Positions 44,603-53,866 are shown, counted from the stretch's first letter. The stretch is DNA of 64,000 bases from Bradyrhizobium elkanii USDA 76 (GCF_023278185.1 NZ_CP066356.1:7804001-7868000); one strand, 5' to 3'. Notes: generated from the letters alone by a model not told the origin. A program made the numbers and translations.

Positions 44603-46348
44603 GTGAACAACATTCGCTCGACGCTCGCGACGGTGTGGCGGATCGCCTCGCCTTATTTCAACTCCGAGGACAAATGGGCGGGCCGCGGGCTGCTTGCGGC
44701 GGTCATCGCGATCGAACTGGCGATCGTCGGCATCAACGTCCTGCTCACGCAGTGGAACAACCGCTTCTACAACGCGCTGCAGGAACGCAATTGGGACTCC
44801 TTCGTCAGCGAGATCATCTATTTCTCCGTCCTGGTCGCCTTCTTCATCCTGCTGGCGGTCTACCAGCTCTACCTCAATCAATGGCTGCAGATCCGCTGGC
44901 GGCAATGGATGACGACGCACTATCTGGGGGACTGGCTCCGCCAGGCCAATCACTACCGGATGCAGCTCCAGGGCGACGCTGCCGACAACCCCGACCAGCG
45001 CATGACCGACGACGTCAAACTGTTCGTCGATCGCACGCTCACGCTCGGCCTCGGCCTGTTGAGCTCGGTCGTCACGCTGGCGTCCTTTCTCACACTCCTG
45101 TGGGGCCTTTCCAATGAGGCGCCGCTGCATCTGTTCGGTACGGAATATTCAATTCCCGGCTACCTTGTCTGGTGCGCGCTGATCTACTCGGCGCTCGGCA
45201 CCGTGCTGACCCATCTGATCGGCTGGCCGCTGGTCGGCATCGATTTCAAGCAGCAGCAATATGAAGCCGATTTCCGCTTCAACCTGGTGCGCGTGCGGGA
45301 GAACTCCGAGCAGATCGCGCTGCTGCAGGGCGAACAGGCCGAGCGCGAGCGCCTGCGCGTTCGCTTCGGACGCGTGGTGGAGAACTGGATCGCCCTGATG
45401 AACCGGACCAAGAAGATCACCGCGTTCACGGCGAGCTATAATCAGGCCTCGGTGATCTTCCCCTATGTGCTGGTGGCGCCGGCCTACTTTGCGCAAAAGA
45501 TCCAGCTCGGCGGCATGATGCAGACCGCATCGGCGTTTTCGAACGTCCAGGGCGCGTTCTCGTACTTCGTCACCATCTATCGTCAACTGGCCGAATGGCA
45601 GGCCGTGGTGAACCGGCTCGACGGATTCGAGGCAGGGATCGCGGCGGCGTCAAACCTCACCAAGCGCGACGACCGAATTCAGGTCACCGCGACGCCGGGC
45701 GGCGGCGCCGTCAGCCTGCAGGATCTGGTGCTGCGGCTGCCCGACGGAACGCCGCTGCTGAACGCGGACCGGTTCGGCTTCCGCAAGGGCGAGGGCACGC
45801 TGATGACCGGCCCCTCCGGCGCCGGCAAGTCGACGCTGTTCCGCGCAATCGCCGGCATCTGGCCGTTCGGCGATGGCGCGGTCGAGATCCCGGCCAATGC
45901 CAGCCTGATGATGCTGCCACAACGCCCCTATCTGCCGATCGGCTCGCTGCATGACGCCGTCGTCTATCCCGGCGAGGCCGCGCAATTCGATGCCGGACGG
46001 GTCCGCGACGTCCTCACCGCCGTCGGACTGCCGCAGCTTGCGGCGCGGCTCGAGGAACACGCGCACTGGAACCGGATGCTGTCGCTCGGCGAGCAGCAGC
46101 GGCTCGGCATCGCGCGGGCGCTGCTGCATGCGCCGCAATTCCTGTTCCTGGACGAGGCGACGGCCTCGCTCGATGAGCCGGCGGAAGCCGCGCTGTACAG
46201 GCTGATCGCCGAAAGGCTGCCCGGCACCACGGTGGTTTCGATCGGCCACCGCTCGACGCTCGACGCCTTCCATCAGCGCAATGTCACGCTGGTCCGCGAC
46301 GGCGACCGCTTCACCCTGCGCGACGCGGTCAAGGTCGCCGCGTCGTAG
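44603..46348 (+). CDS. ABC transporter with BacA/SbmA-like membrane domain fused to ATPase
   Basis: The 581-residue protein has an ABC_membrane_2 (SbmA/BacA-type) N-terminal half with five or six membrane segments and the hallmark NPDQRMTDDVKLFVD (about residues 130-145), then an ATPase half with GPSGAGKST Walker A near residue 403, LGEQQRLGIARALL signature and FLFLDEATASLD Walker B. This is the layout of YddA, Rv1819c and the Bradyrhizobium BclA exporter, which imports or exports peptides such as plant NCR peptides. Which of these it matches best cannot be told here. The start is GTG at 44603. Monocistronic. Confidence 0.9.
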   Translation: MNNIRSTLATVWRIASPYFNSEDKWAGRGLLAAVIAIELAIVGINVLLTQWNNRFYNALQERNWDSFVSEIIYFSVLVAFFILLAVYQLYLNQWLQIRWRQWMTTHYLGDWLRQANHYRMQLQGDAADNPDQRMTDDVKLFVDRTLTLGLGLLSSVVTLASFLTLLWGLSNEAPLHLFGTEYSIPGYLVWCALIYSALGTVLTHLIGWPLVGIDFKQQQYEADFRFNLVRVRENSEQIALLQGEQAERERLRVRFGRVVENWIALMNRTKKITAFTASYNQASVIFPYVLVAPAYFAQKIQLGGMMQTASAFSNVQGAFSYFVTIYRQLAEWQAVVNRLDGFEAGIAAASNLTKRDDRIQVTATPGGGAVSLQDLVLRLPDGTPLLNADRFGFRKGEGTLMTGPSGAGKSTLFRAIAGIWPFGDGAVEIPANASLMMLPQRPYLPIGSLHDAVVYPGEAAQFDAGRVRDVLTAVGLPQLAARLEEHAHWNRMLSLGEQQRLGIARALLHAPQFLFLDEATASLDEPAEAALYRLIAERLPGTTVVSIGHRSTLDAFHQRNVTLVRDGDRFTLRDAVKVAAS

Positions 46349-46389
46349 GCGCGCGAATTTGGATTGAAGCGGTCCGGCCGTGGGCTCGG

Positions 46390-46420
46390 TTCACCTCTCC
46401 CCCCGTCGGGGAGAGGTGAA
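46390..46420. repeat. Perfect 13-base palindrome TTCACCTCTCCCC
   Basis: TTCACCTCTCCCC (46390-46402) and its exact complement (46408-46420) with loop CCGTC, 42 bases after the ABC transporter stop. No T-tract. It may act as a bidirectional terminator between convergent genes or be a member of a repeat family. Confidence 0.7.
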
Positions 46421-46490
46421 CTCCGGCGGCTCGAGCTAAGTTCATTCATGCCTTAGCGGCTCGACGGCGACGCGGCCACCGCAGGCCGCG

Positions 46491-46526
46491 CAAAACAAAA
46501 GGGGCGGCAGATTGCTCTGCCGCCCC
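46491..46526 (-). terminator. Rho-independent terminator of the outer-membrane protein gene
   Basis: GGGGCGGCAG (46501-46510) and its complement (46517-46526) with a 6-base loop; on the minus strand the stem runs into TTTTGTTTTG. It lies 20 bases past the stop. Confidence 0.88.
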
Positions 46527-46546
46527 TCGATCCTCGGAAGGAGAGA

Positions 46547-47542
46547 TTACTTCAGGTTGGACATCGCGGTCAGGTCGACCGAGAGCTTGGCGATACCGGC
46601 CGCGCCGCACCAGTTGGAGCCCGTGCCGCCCGGATTGATCGGGGTCACGTTGGTATTGCCGCCCGCGGTAAAGTCGCTGGTGAAGGCGCTGCAATCACCC
46701 TTCGACATGTCGGTGTCGGAGTAGCGCAGATCGAGCGTGAACACCTTGTAGGTGAAGCCGATGCCGATGTTCCAGGTGTTGTAGTCGGCATACTTGATTC
46801 CGTTCGGGAAGGCCGGAACGCCGTAGAAGCTGTCCGAGGTGCCGAGCCACTGCCGACCGAACTCACCCGACACATACATGCCGACGCCGCTGGAACCGAA
46901 CACGGTGCTGGGCGCGGTGTACTTGCCGATGATCGACGAGTAGTTGCCCCAGGCGCCGGTGTTGAGGAAATTCGGCGAGTAGTACTCGTTGATGGTGAAC
47001 GCCCAGTTGTCGTTGATGGTCCAGGTCGCCTTGCCGTAGACTTCGAAGAACGAGACGTCCTTCTTCATCACGTTGAAATTGGTCAGAGTGTTCGCCTGGC
47101 ATTCTGCGCTCAGCGGATTGCCCGCGAAGTCGGCCACGGCACCGCCGCCGTAATAGCAGGTTCCACCCGGATACAGGTAACCCCAGACACCGATGTCGAA
47201 GGCAAACGCGCCGAAGGTCGGGCGGATACCGCCGTAGACGTCGACTTCAGCCGCGGCGCGGTTGGCGAAGGAGATGCTTTCGGTCGACGTACCGACGTAG
47301 AGCTGCAGGTCCTTGCTGACGTTGTAGCGCGGCTCGAAATAGGCGGTGACCGACGGATTGTGGTTGGACTGGGTGACGCCGCGGAAGATGTAATCGCTCA
47401 TGATGCCAGCACCAAAGGCGATGTCCCACGGGTCGAACGGAGCCGGCGGCGGCGCCTTGACGGCCTTCACCGCCATGTCAGCTGCCATTGCCGAGCTCGA
47501 AATCATTGCTAGCGCCGTTGCTAACAAAGCCAGTTTCTTCAT
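46547..47542 (-). CDS. TorF family outer-membrane protein
   Basis: The 331-residue protein has a signal peptide (MKKLALLATALAMISSSAMA) and a beta-barrel pattern: WDIAFGAGIMSDYIFRGVTQSNHNPSVTAYFEPRYN, then alternating short strands and Gly/Asn-rich loops, ending in KLSVDLTAMSNLK. This is the TorF/TIGR02001 family of putative porins, named for an outer-membrane protein of unknown substrate. Four Cys occur in loops. The start at 47542 follows from the signal peptide. Regulation is not visible; the upstream 380 bases hold no gene I recognise. Confidence 0.88.
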   Translation of the reverse strand: MKKLALLATALAMISSSAMAADMAVKAVKAPPPAPFDPWDIAFGAGIMSDYIFRGVTQSNHNPSVTAYFEPRYNVSKDLQLYVGTSTESISFANRAAAEVDVYGGIRPTFGAFAFDIGVWGYLYPGGTCYYGGGAVADFAGNPLSAECQANTLTNFNVMKKDVSFFEVYGKATWTINDNWAFTINEYYSPNFLNTGAWGNYSSIIGKYTAPSTVFGSSGVGMYVSGEFGRQWLGTSDSFYGVPAFPNGIKYADYNTWNIGIGFTYKVFTLDLRYSDTDMSKGDCSAFTSDFTAGGNTNVTPINPGGTGSNWCGAAGIAKLSVDLTAMSNLK

Positions 47543-47935
47543 GACGATCCCCATCTACCTGTCCAGACAGCCCGGCTCCGGTGGCCCCCAGGGCGCGCGA
47601 TAACGGACTGCAACTAAATCGCGTGTGGCCAATCTGAGGCTCGTGCACGGTACCGTGAAGCCAAAAAGACATGCATGTGCCGCCTTTTTAGGCGTTCTAG
47701 CCATCTTGCCGCATGTTGACTTGCGGGTGTTGCATTTGCACCACAAAACTGCTGCTCCCGCAGCGGTTGAACGGGTCATCCGGACGGGGAAACGGCAACA
47801 ATCGGCCCGGCGCGAGAGCATCGGGGCGAATCGCCGTGCCCGCAAAAACACGGATCGTCACCGTACCTACGGAAGAAGCCGCAGCGTGGCGCGCTGCGGC
47901 TTCGGTCAGTTGAACCTCGGCAATGCGGCGGCGGC
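47543..47935. other. Intergenic region between divergent-looking neighbours
   Basis: About 390 bases without a convincing gene. A weak hairpin (GCCGCCTTTTTAGGCG, near 47679) is present. The promoter of the TorF gene should be in the first part. Confidence 0.4.
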
Positions 47936-48364
47936 TTAGTGGTGCTCGCCGCCGTCGGCCGACCCGGCAATCCAGCCCGGCGCCGGTTCGTGGCTCGGTG
48001 TGGCCCAGCTCGGAGCCGGCTGCGGCTCGGGCTCGGGCGCCGGGGATGCCGCGACCGGGGCGGCCGGCTTCGGCGCGGCAGCCTTCTTCGGAGCAGCGGC
48101 CTTCTTCGGCGCGCTCTTCTTGGCAGCGGCTTTCTTCGCGGCTTTCTTGGCGGCCTTCTTCGGCGCAGCCTTCTTGGCAGCTTTCTTTGCCGTTTTCTTT
48201 GCAGCTTTCTTGGCCGACTTCTTCGCCGATTTCTTTGCAGTCTTCCTGGCGGATTTCTTCGCAGCCTTCTTGGCCGACTTCTTCGCGGACCTCTTCTTCG
48301 CCGCTACCACCTTCTTGGCCTTTTTGGCCTTCTTGCTTTTCTTCGCCTTCTTCGACTTCGCCAT
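47936..48364 (-). CDS. Histone H1-like lysine/alanine-rich protein
   Basis: The 142-residue protein is built almost entirely of KKAAKK-like repeats: after MAKSKKAKKSKKAKK there are many copies of KKSAKKAAKK and KKAPKKAA variants, then a Pro/Ala tail with EPEPQP. Such proteins resemble eukaryotic histone H1 and bind DNA or RNA nonspecifically; a Pseudomonas AlgP-like role in transcription is possible. In the DNA the coding strand is low complexity. The start at 48364 has AGGACC upstream. Function inferred. Confidence 0.8.
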   Translation of the reverse strand: MAKSKKAKKSKKAKKAKKVVAAKKRSAKKSAKKAAKKSARKTAKKSAKKSAKKAAKKTAKKAAKKAAPKKAAKKAAKKAAAKKSAPKKAAAPKKAAAPKPAAPVAASPAPEPEPQPAPSWATPSHEPAPGWIAGSADGGEHH

Positions 48365-48578
48365 CGTGGTCCTCCTGTTGCCGCTATCTGAGTCCACCGG
48401 GCGTATTGAAGTGATCGCTTGCCGGACGTTGGCTGCACCTCGAGGAGAGGCACTCTCCACTTCGCTTGTCGGGCATGATGGCCGCGCGATCGCTTCGCGT
48501 CTGTGGCAAGGAAGCGCCGGTCCTTCACGTTGCGTCAGGGCAAGGCTGAGGTCCGGATCATGCTCGAGTGGCAGTCGA

Positions 48579-49895
48579 TCAATTCAATCCTGGCCGGGGA
48601 CCTCCTGTCGCCCAATCGAGAAGCTCAATCGTGTGCACCACAGGAACTGACGTACCGCCGGCAATCTGAACCATGCAGCCAATATTGCCCGCAGCGATCA
48701 TGTCCGGTTTGACAAGCGCAATATTGGCGACCTTGCGATCGCGCAATCTGCTCGCAATGTCGGGCTGGAGAATGTTGTAGGTCCCCGCCGAACCGCAACA
48801 CAAATGGCTCTCGGGCACATCTTTCACCACGAATCCATTCTTGGAAAGCAATTCTTTCGGAAGTTGAGTGATTTTCTGTCCATGCTGCAACGAACAAGCG
48901 GAGTGATAGGCGACGGTGATGTCGCCTTTCTGCGTTGAAGGCGCGAGTTCGAGGCCAGCGAGATACTCGGTGATATCTTTTGCCAGCGCCGAGATTCGCT
49001 TGGCCGGCTCCGCGAATGTTTTGTCCTCGCGCAGCAGGTAGCCGTAGTCCTTGACAACTGTCCCACAGCCCGAAGTCGTCACCAGGATGGCGTCGAGCCC
49101 GTTCTGGTCCGCTTCCCTTTGCCACACTGTGATGTTGGCCCGCGCGCGCGCCAGCGCGTCGCCGTCCTGTCCCATGTGATGGGTCAACGCGCCGCAGCAT
49201 TGCTCGTCCTTGACCAGCACCACCTCGACGCCGTGCCGGGTCAGGACATTGATCGCGGCCTGATTGATGCGTGGCGCCAGCACCTGCTGGGCGCAGCCCT
49301 GCAGCAGCGCGACCCGGCCGCGCCGCCGGCCGATCGGCGCAAACACGGTTCCGGCAGCCGGACCCGGCTGCGGCAGGCCGCGTGGCGCGAGCGCCAGCAT
49401 CGCCTTGATCCGCCGCAGCAGACCCGGGCTCGACGCACCGACCGATGGCGTCGGCAGCAATGCGGCGAACGGACGGACGAGCCCGGTCAGGATCATGCTG
49501 ATCCGGAACAGGCCCGGCCGCGGCAGCACGAGGGCGAGCACCGACCGCAGCAGCCGCTCGGTCAGCGGTCTCTGGTAATCCCGCTCGATCCGGACCCGGG
49601 CCTGGTCGACGAGGTGCATGTAGTTCACGCCCGACGGACAGGTGGTCATGCAGGCGAGGCACGACAGGCAGCGGTCGATATGCTTGACCACGTCGGCCGT
49701 CGGCGGCTTGTCCTTCTCCAGCATCTCCTTGATCAGGTAGATGCGCCCGCGCGGGCTATCGAGCTCGTCGCCGAGCAGCACATAGGTCGGACAGGTCGCG
49801 GTGCAGAAGCCGCAATGCACGCAGGCGCGCAGGATCTTGTCGGCTTCCTTGATGTCGGGATCGGCGAGCTGCGCCAGGGAAAACTCGGTTTTCAT
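48579..49895 (-). CDS. glcF: Glycolate oxidase iron-sulfur subunit
   Basis: GlcF is the electron-transfer subunit of glycolate oxidase. The 438-residue protein has two 4Fe-4S motifs: CVHCGFCTATCPTY (about residue 26) and CLSCLACMTTCPSG (about residue 77), then CCG-type repeats (SHLCCGSAGTYN and QCCGALTHHMGQ) that bind a third cluster or cofactor. Length typical. It overlaps glcE by 4 bases and would form a complex with GlcD and GlcE at the membrane. glcD is not adjacent here. Confidence 0.95.
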   Translation of the reverse strand: MKTEFSLAQLADPDIKEADKILRACVHCGFCTATCPTYVLLGDELDSPRGRIYLIKEMLEKDKPPTADVVKHIDRCLSCLACMTTCPSGVNYMHLVDQARVRIERDYQRPLTERLLRSVLALVLPRPGLFRISMILTGLVRPFAALLPTPSVGASSPGLLRRIKAMLALAPRGLPQPGPAAGTVFAPIGRRRGRVALLQGCAQQVLAPRINQAAINVLTRHGVEVVLVKDEQCCGALTHHMGQDGDALARARANITVWQREADQNGLDAILVTTSGCGTVVKDYGYLLREDKTFAEPAKRISALAKDITEYLAGLELAPSTQKGDITVAYHSACSLQHGQKITQLPKELLSKNGFVVKDVPESHLCCGSAGTYNILQPDIASRLRDRKVANIALVKPDMIAAGNIGCMVQIAGGTSVPVVHTIELLDWATGGPRPGLN

Positions 49896-51127
49896 GCAGC
49901 CCCGCCTCGCATCATCCGGCCGCGGTTGAGGACGGACCTCGGATCGAAGCTCGCCCGGACCCGTTCACCGAGCGCGGCAAGCCCGGCCGCCTGCGGCTGG
50001 AACACATCGACCGCCCGGCGCACATCCTCGGTGGCGCGGATCAGAGTGGCGTGTCCGCCGATCGCCTCGACCTGGCCGCGGACCAGCATGGCCTGGGCGT
50101 CGGCGCCCGGCGGCACCGCGGCCCAGATCAGCCCGCCGCCCCAGTCGTAGACCACGTCGCCGCCGGTGGCGCGCGACAACGCCTGGCCCAGCGCGCCGCC
50201 AGAGGCCGGCGGGCAAACGATGCGCCACACCGGCCAGGCCCCGAGCGCGCCGTTCGCCGCAAACGGCACCACGTCGCGCAGCGCGCTCCAGATTGCGGCC
50301 GACGCATCGTCGGCGAGGCTGTCGACCACTCCAAAAGACGAGAGCGTCTGGCTCAGCGAGGCCGCCCGATGTGCCGCCGACGCCGAAATCCCCTCGAGAC
50401 GCACCAGCGTGACCGGCTGGCCGGAGGCGAGGCCAGCGAGCGCACCGCCCGCGGACCGCAACGCCGAACCCGGCAGATGCGCCGCGCCGGAAACGTCGAA
50501 AGGCGAGCCCAGCGCCGCCGTCATCGCCTTGTTGGCGGTGATGTCGTCGAGCCCGCGCAGCACCAGCGTCCGCTCGGCTTCCGGCTTCGGCATCACCTTA
50601 AGCGTCACCTCGGTCATGACCGCGAGCGTGCCCCAGGAGCCGGTCAGCAGCTTGCAGAGGTCGTAGCCGGTGACGTTCTTCACCACCCGCCCGCCGGTCT
50701 TGAAGCTGTCGCCGAACCCCGACACCGCGTGCGCCCCGAGCAGATGATCCCTGATACCACCGGCCTTGATGCGGCGGGGACCGGCCAGTCCGGCGCCGAT
50801 CATGCCGCCGATCGTGCCGGCGCCCGCGGTGCCGAGCAGCACCGAAATGTCCATCGGCTCGAAGGCGAATTGCTGGTTCTTGGCATCGATCAGGGATTGC
50901 ACGTCGGCGAGCGGCGCGCCGACCTGCACGGTGATGATCAGTTCGTTCGGCTCATAGGAGGTGACCGCATTCAGCGCCGAGACGTCGAGCAGCGCATTGG
51001 TCGGCATCGGATGGCCGATGGCGCGCTTCGAGCCATGTCCAATGACCTCAAGCGGCTGCTCGCTGGCAACCGCCGCGCGCACCACTTCCTCGACGTCTTT
51101 TGCGTCTCTGACCTTGAGCGTATCCAC
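49892..51127 (-). CDS. glcE: Glycolate oxidase FAD-binding subunit GlcE
   Basis: GlcE is a FAD_binding_4 protein paralogous to GlcD and needed for glycolate oxidase. The 411-residue protein has MDTLKVRDAKDVEEVVRAAVAS, the FAD region TAGAGTIGGMIGAGLAGPRRIKAGGIRDHLLGAHAV and KNVTGYDLCKLLTGSWGTLAVMTEVTLKVMP. The start is GTG at 51127; the ATGA overlap with glcF shows coupling. It is followed upstream by an ArsR-type gene 33 bases away on the same strand rather than by glcD, which is 4.6 kb away. Confidence 0.94.
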   Translation of the reverse strand: MDTLKVRDAKDVEEVVRAAVASEQPLEVIGHGSKRAIGHPMPTNALLDVSALNAVTSYEPNELIITVQVGAPLADVQSLIDAKNQQFAFEPMDISVLLGTAGAGTIGGMIGAGLAGPRRIKAGGIRDHLLGAHAVSGFGDSFKTGGRVVKNVTGYDLCKLLTGSWGTLAVMTEVTLKVMPKPEAERTLVLRGLDDITANKAMTAALGSPFDVSGAAHLPGSALRSAGGALAGLASGQPVTLVRLEGISASAAHRAASLSQTLSSFGVVDSLADDASAAIWSALRDVVPFAANGALGAWPVWRIVCPPASGGALGQALSRATGGDVVYDWGGGLIWAAVPPGADAQAMLVRGQVEAIGGHATLIRATEDVRRAVDVFQPQAAGLAALGERVRASFDPRSVLNRGRMMRGGAA

Positions 51128-51159
51128 GGACTAGCCGGTAGCCAAATTCGGCTCCGAAA

Positions 51160-51849
51160 TCAAATGCGCGCGCCGAACAAATTTCTGAATGCGAGGAGTC
51201 CGGCGTCGGTGATTTCGACGGAGCGGCCCTGCGGCCGGCGCCGGATCCAGTCCCGTTGCAACGCAAGGTCGGCAACCGCAGCCCCTGCCCGCCCGGCCAG
51301 ATGCGGACGCCGCTCGCTCCAGTCGAGACAGGGCCGGCACAAGATCCGCCGCCCCCGCGCCGGCGCATGCAGGTCGATGCCGAAATCGCCGAGAAATGCT
51401 CGTCCGGAAGCAGTCAGCTCGCCGGCCTCCTGGTCCAGATTGAGGTGGCCGCGGTCCCGCATCGCATCGGTGACGGCGACGCCGAGCTCGCCGGCAAGGT
51501 GGTCGTAGCAGGTCCGGGCCCGGCGCATCTCGGGATCGATGCGCGGCGGTGGCCGGGACGGATGCGGATCGATCGCGGCAACCGTCATCATGCCCTCGAG
51601 CATCTGCGCAACCAGCGGCGTGGCCAGCCGGTAGAAGCGGCGCGGACCACGCCGCTCGACCTTGAGCAGCGCGCGCTCGACCAGCCGCGAAAGGTGCCAG
51701 CTCGCGGTCTGGGGCGTCACGCCCGCGACCAGCGCCAGCTCGCTCGCAGTCTGCGGGCGCCCGTCCATCAGCCGCGACAGGATGCTGGCGCGGCCGGGAT
51801 CGGCGATCAGCCCGGCGAGTTCGGCAAGCTCTGGTGCGATGGTCTGCAT
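51160..51849 (-). CDS. Winged-helix (ArsR-like) transcriptional regulator
   Basis: The 229-residue protein has an N-terminal winged helix (PGRASILSRLMDGRPQTASELALVAGVTPQTASWHLSRLVERALLKVERRGPRRFYRLA) and a longer C-terminal part containing ARTCYDHLAGELGVAV. That part with GRRILCRPCLDWSERRPHLAG has Cys that could bind metal, but no ArsR metal motif is obvious. It may control the ABM gene it diverges from, or the glcE-glcF genes 33 bases away with which it may be cotranscribed. I place the start at 51849 on the basis of GGAG eight bases upstream; 51876 and 51894 are possible. Confidence 0.85.
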   Translation of the reverse strand: MQTIAPELAELAGLIADPGRASILSRLMDGRPQTASELALVAGVTPQTASWHLSRLVERALLKVERRGPRRFYRLATPLVAQMLEGMMTVAAIDPHPSRPPPRIDPEMRRARTCYDHLAGELGVAVTDAMRDRGHLNLDQEAGELTASGRAFLGDFGIDLHAPARGRRILCRPCLDWSERRPHLAGRAGAAVADLALQRDWIRRRPQGRSVEITDAGLLAFRNLFGARI

Positions 51850-52040
51850 GGCCGGCTCCGCATCGATCGAAGTCATCTGTTTGTCGCACGTCATGCCGCC
51901 GCAACGCTTCGATCATGATCGAAATGTTCACGACATCGACAATTCGACCATCACCGAACCGGGTTCGCCGAACGATCGACTATCTCTCGCGTTGCGGTTC
52001 GGCCGGCAGGACGGTTGGCGCGAATCATCTGGAGGCGATC

Positions 52041-52526
52041 ATGAAACGTTCGGAAGTGTCGACCACGACGATGATGCTCACCCGGCGATCGGCCGTCGGC
52101 TGGTTCGCAGCGATCATGGCGATCGCCGGCGTATCGCCCTGGGCCGGATCGCAAGCTCGATCGGAGCACAGCAACGGAGGACTGCCAATGAAGCACTATG
52201 CGATGAGCACGAGAACCATCAGCGATGCAATCAACACCGCTGGCCTTCTGGTTGTGGCGCAATGGGAAGCCAAGGAGGGACAGGCCGACAAGGTTGCGGA
52301 AATCCTCGACGGCTTCCTGCCCGAGGCGCAGAAGGACCCCGGCACCAAGCTGTTCCTGATCGGCCGCGGCAAGGACAATCCGGCGCAATTCCTGTTCTAC
52401 GAATTGTTCCAGGACGAAGCGGCGTTCAAGGCGCATGCGGAGAGCGCCTACTTCAAGACCTACATCGCGGAGCAGGCGCTGCCGCTACTGGCCAAGCGCG
52501 AACGGACGCAATACGCGCTGCTGTAG
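52041..52526 (+). CDS. Secreted ABM-fold protein with a twin-arginine-like signal
   Basis: The 161-residue product starts MKRSEVSTTTMMLTRRSAVGWFAAIMAIAGVSPWAGSQA, with RRSAVGWF resembling a Tat signal, and then an antibiotic-biosynthesis-monooxygenase domain (NTAGLLVVAQWEAKEGQADKVAEIL, FYELFQDEAAFKAHAESAYFKTYI). It would act in the periplasm. Ribosome binding site GGAGGCG precedes the ATG. It diverges from the ArsR-like gene, an arrangement like the MarR/ABM pair at 36585-37528. Confidence 0.85.
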   Translation: MKRSEVSTTTMMLTRRSAVGWFAAIMAIAGVSPWAGSQARSEHSNGGLPMKHYAMSTRTISDAINTAGLLVVAQWEAKEGQADKVAEILDGFLPEAQKDPGTKLFLIGRGKDNPAQFLFYELFQDEAAFKAHAESAYFKTYIAEQALPLLAKRERTQYALL

Positions 52527-52578
52527 GTGACGGCGCCACGGGAGGGCTTGCGATGCAGGCCCTCCCCCCAGTGCAATA

Positions 52579-53730
52579 TCAAACCGACGCACGGCTGCCG
52601 AGCGCCGGTCCCAACTCGATCCGCTCGGGCGATTTGCGCCGGAAGGCTGCGATCGAAATCCGGGAGAGCACCGCCGCCTCGATCTGTTCGACCTGCGTCC
52701 TGAACCGAAGCGCATGCTTCTCGACGAGATGCCAGGACACGAATGCGACGCCGAAGGCGATCGGCAGGCTGATCAGGATGTTCAGATACCAATGCTGAAC
52801 CGGGGGGCCCAACGTCGCAACGCACTGCTGGACGACGACTCCGTAGAGATACATCCCGTACGAGTAGTCGCCGGATGACACGATCCAGCTTCGTCGCGGG
52901 TTCATCAGCCCCAGATAGCACGCGACATACGCGGCGGGTCCAACAATAAACGCATCGGTGTATCCAGTGGCCATCCCGGCCGCGCAAAGCGTCAGCGCGA
53001 GCAGGAACGCGGTGCGGTTGAACGGCACCTTGTCGCGCCAGAGAAAGAAACCGACACCTGCAAGGAAGCAGAACACCAGCAGCGGCGGACGAAGGTGAAG
53101 ATATTGTAGGTCCGAATGGTAGATATCGTGGCAGGCGAAACCGATCTGGGCGAACACCAGAAACGCCAGGTACAGCACCCTGTTGAAGCAGATCGTGGTC
53201 ACGGCGAGCAGCGCCAGGATCACGTAGCACCACAGCTCATATGGGACCGTCCAAAGCTGCGCATTCACCGCAAAAGGTACCGGATTGTGCAGAAACACGC
53301 CCGGAAGCTCATAGTGGATGTCGCCGACGATGTTGTGAAAATAGGCATAGAATTTCGGGTCCGCGAAATACTGCGCGAGGGGAAGCGCAGTGAAGATCGG
53401 GCCGATGATGATGGCCGAGAGTGTCGTCTCGACCGCAAGCGCGGGCACAATGCGAAGCACGCGCAGGCCGAGAAATGAAATCAGGCTCTTGCACCTCAGC
53501 AAACTCGCCGTCACCAGAAACCCGCTCAAGGCGAAGAAGAGCGCAAGGACCATCGCGCACCCGATGCGGATATGGCCCAAGATCTCCATCGCCCGGTCGA
53601 GCCCAAAGACGACGTTCGCACTGTGCAGGCAGATGATGGTGGCGGCCAGCGCGATCCGCAGATAGTCGAAGCCTGTGGGCCGATAGCGAGAAAGAGCCAA
53701 CTGATCGGCCAGGCTGAACATAGGTTGCAT
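52579..53730 (-). CDS. Acyltransferase 3 family membrane protein (paralogue 1)
   Basis: The 383-residue protein has about ten membrane segments and the Acyl_transf_3 (OafA-like) pattern: GFDYLRIALAATIICLHSANV with His36 and an Arg in the FFALSGFLVTASLLRCKS segment, LRIVPALAVETTLSAIIIG and NAQLWTVPYELWCYVILAL. Such enzymes O-acetylate or O-acylate sugars on surface polymers or nodulation-type factors (NodX-like). It is closely similar to the next gene, from which it is separated by 136 bases. The start at 53730 is not firmly supported; 53721 is possible. Confidence 0.88.
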   Translation of the reverse strand: MQPMFSLADQLALSRYRPTGFDYLRIALAATIICLHSANVVFGLDRAMEILGHIRIGCAMVLALFFALSGFLVTASLLRCKSLISFLGLRVLRIVPALAVETTLSAIIIGPIFTALPLAQYFADPKFYAYFHNIVGDIHYELPGVFLHNPVPFAVNAQLWTVPYELWCYVILALLAVTTICFNRVLYLAFLVFAQIGFACHDIYHSDLQYLHLRPPLLVFCFLAGVGFFLWRDKVPFNRTAFLLALTLCAAGMATGYTDAFIVGPAAYVACYLGLMNPRRSWIVSSGDYSYGMYLYGVVVQQCVATLGPPVQHWYLNILISLPIAFGVAFVSWHLVEKHALRFRTQVEQIEAAVLSRISIAAFRRKSPERIELGPALGSRASV

Positions 53731-53866
53731 TGCGATTTCGAGACAACTACGTCATCGGAAACTATCCAGCAACAAACTAACAAGATATAAACGCAAGACG
53801 TGCATGTGCGAACGGACGCAATCTAGGCGACGCGCCACCGGATTCGCTGCAAGCAATGGTTAGGGG

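Noticed and set aside
42615..44606. 663-residue plus-strand frame opposite the permease gene
   Set aside because: It is very rich in Arg, Gln, Asp and His, as expected for the antisense of a hydrophobic membrane protein.
47555..47851. 98-residue minus-strand frame between the TorF and histone-like genes
   Set aside because: Atypical Cys/Arg-rich composition and no ribosome binding site.
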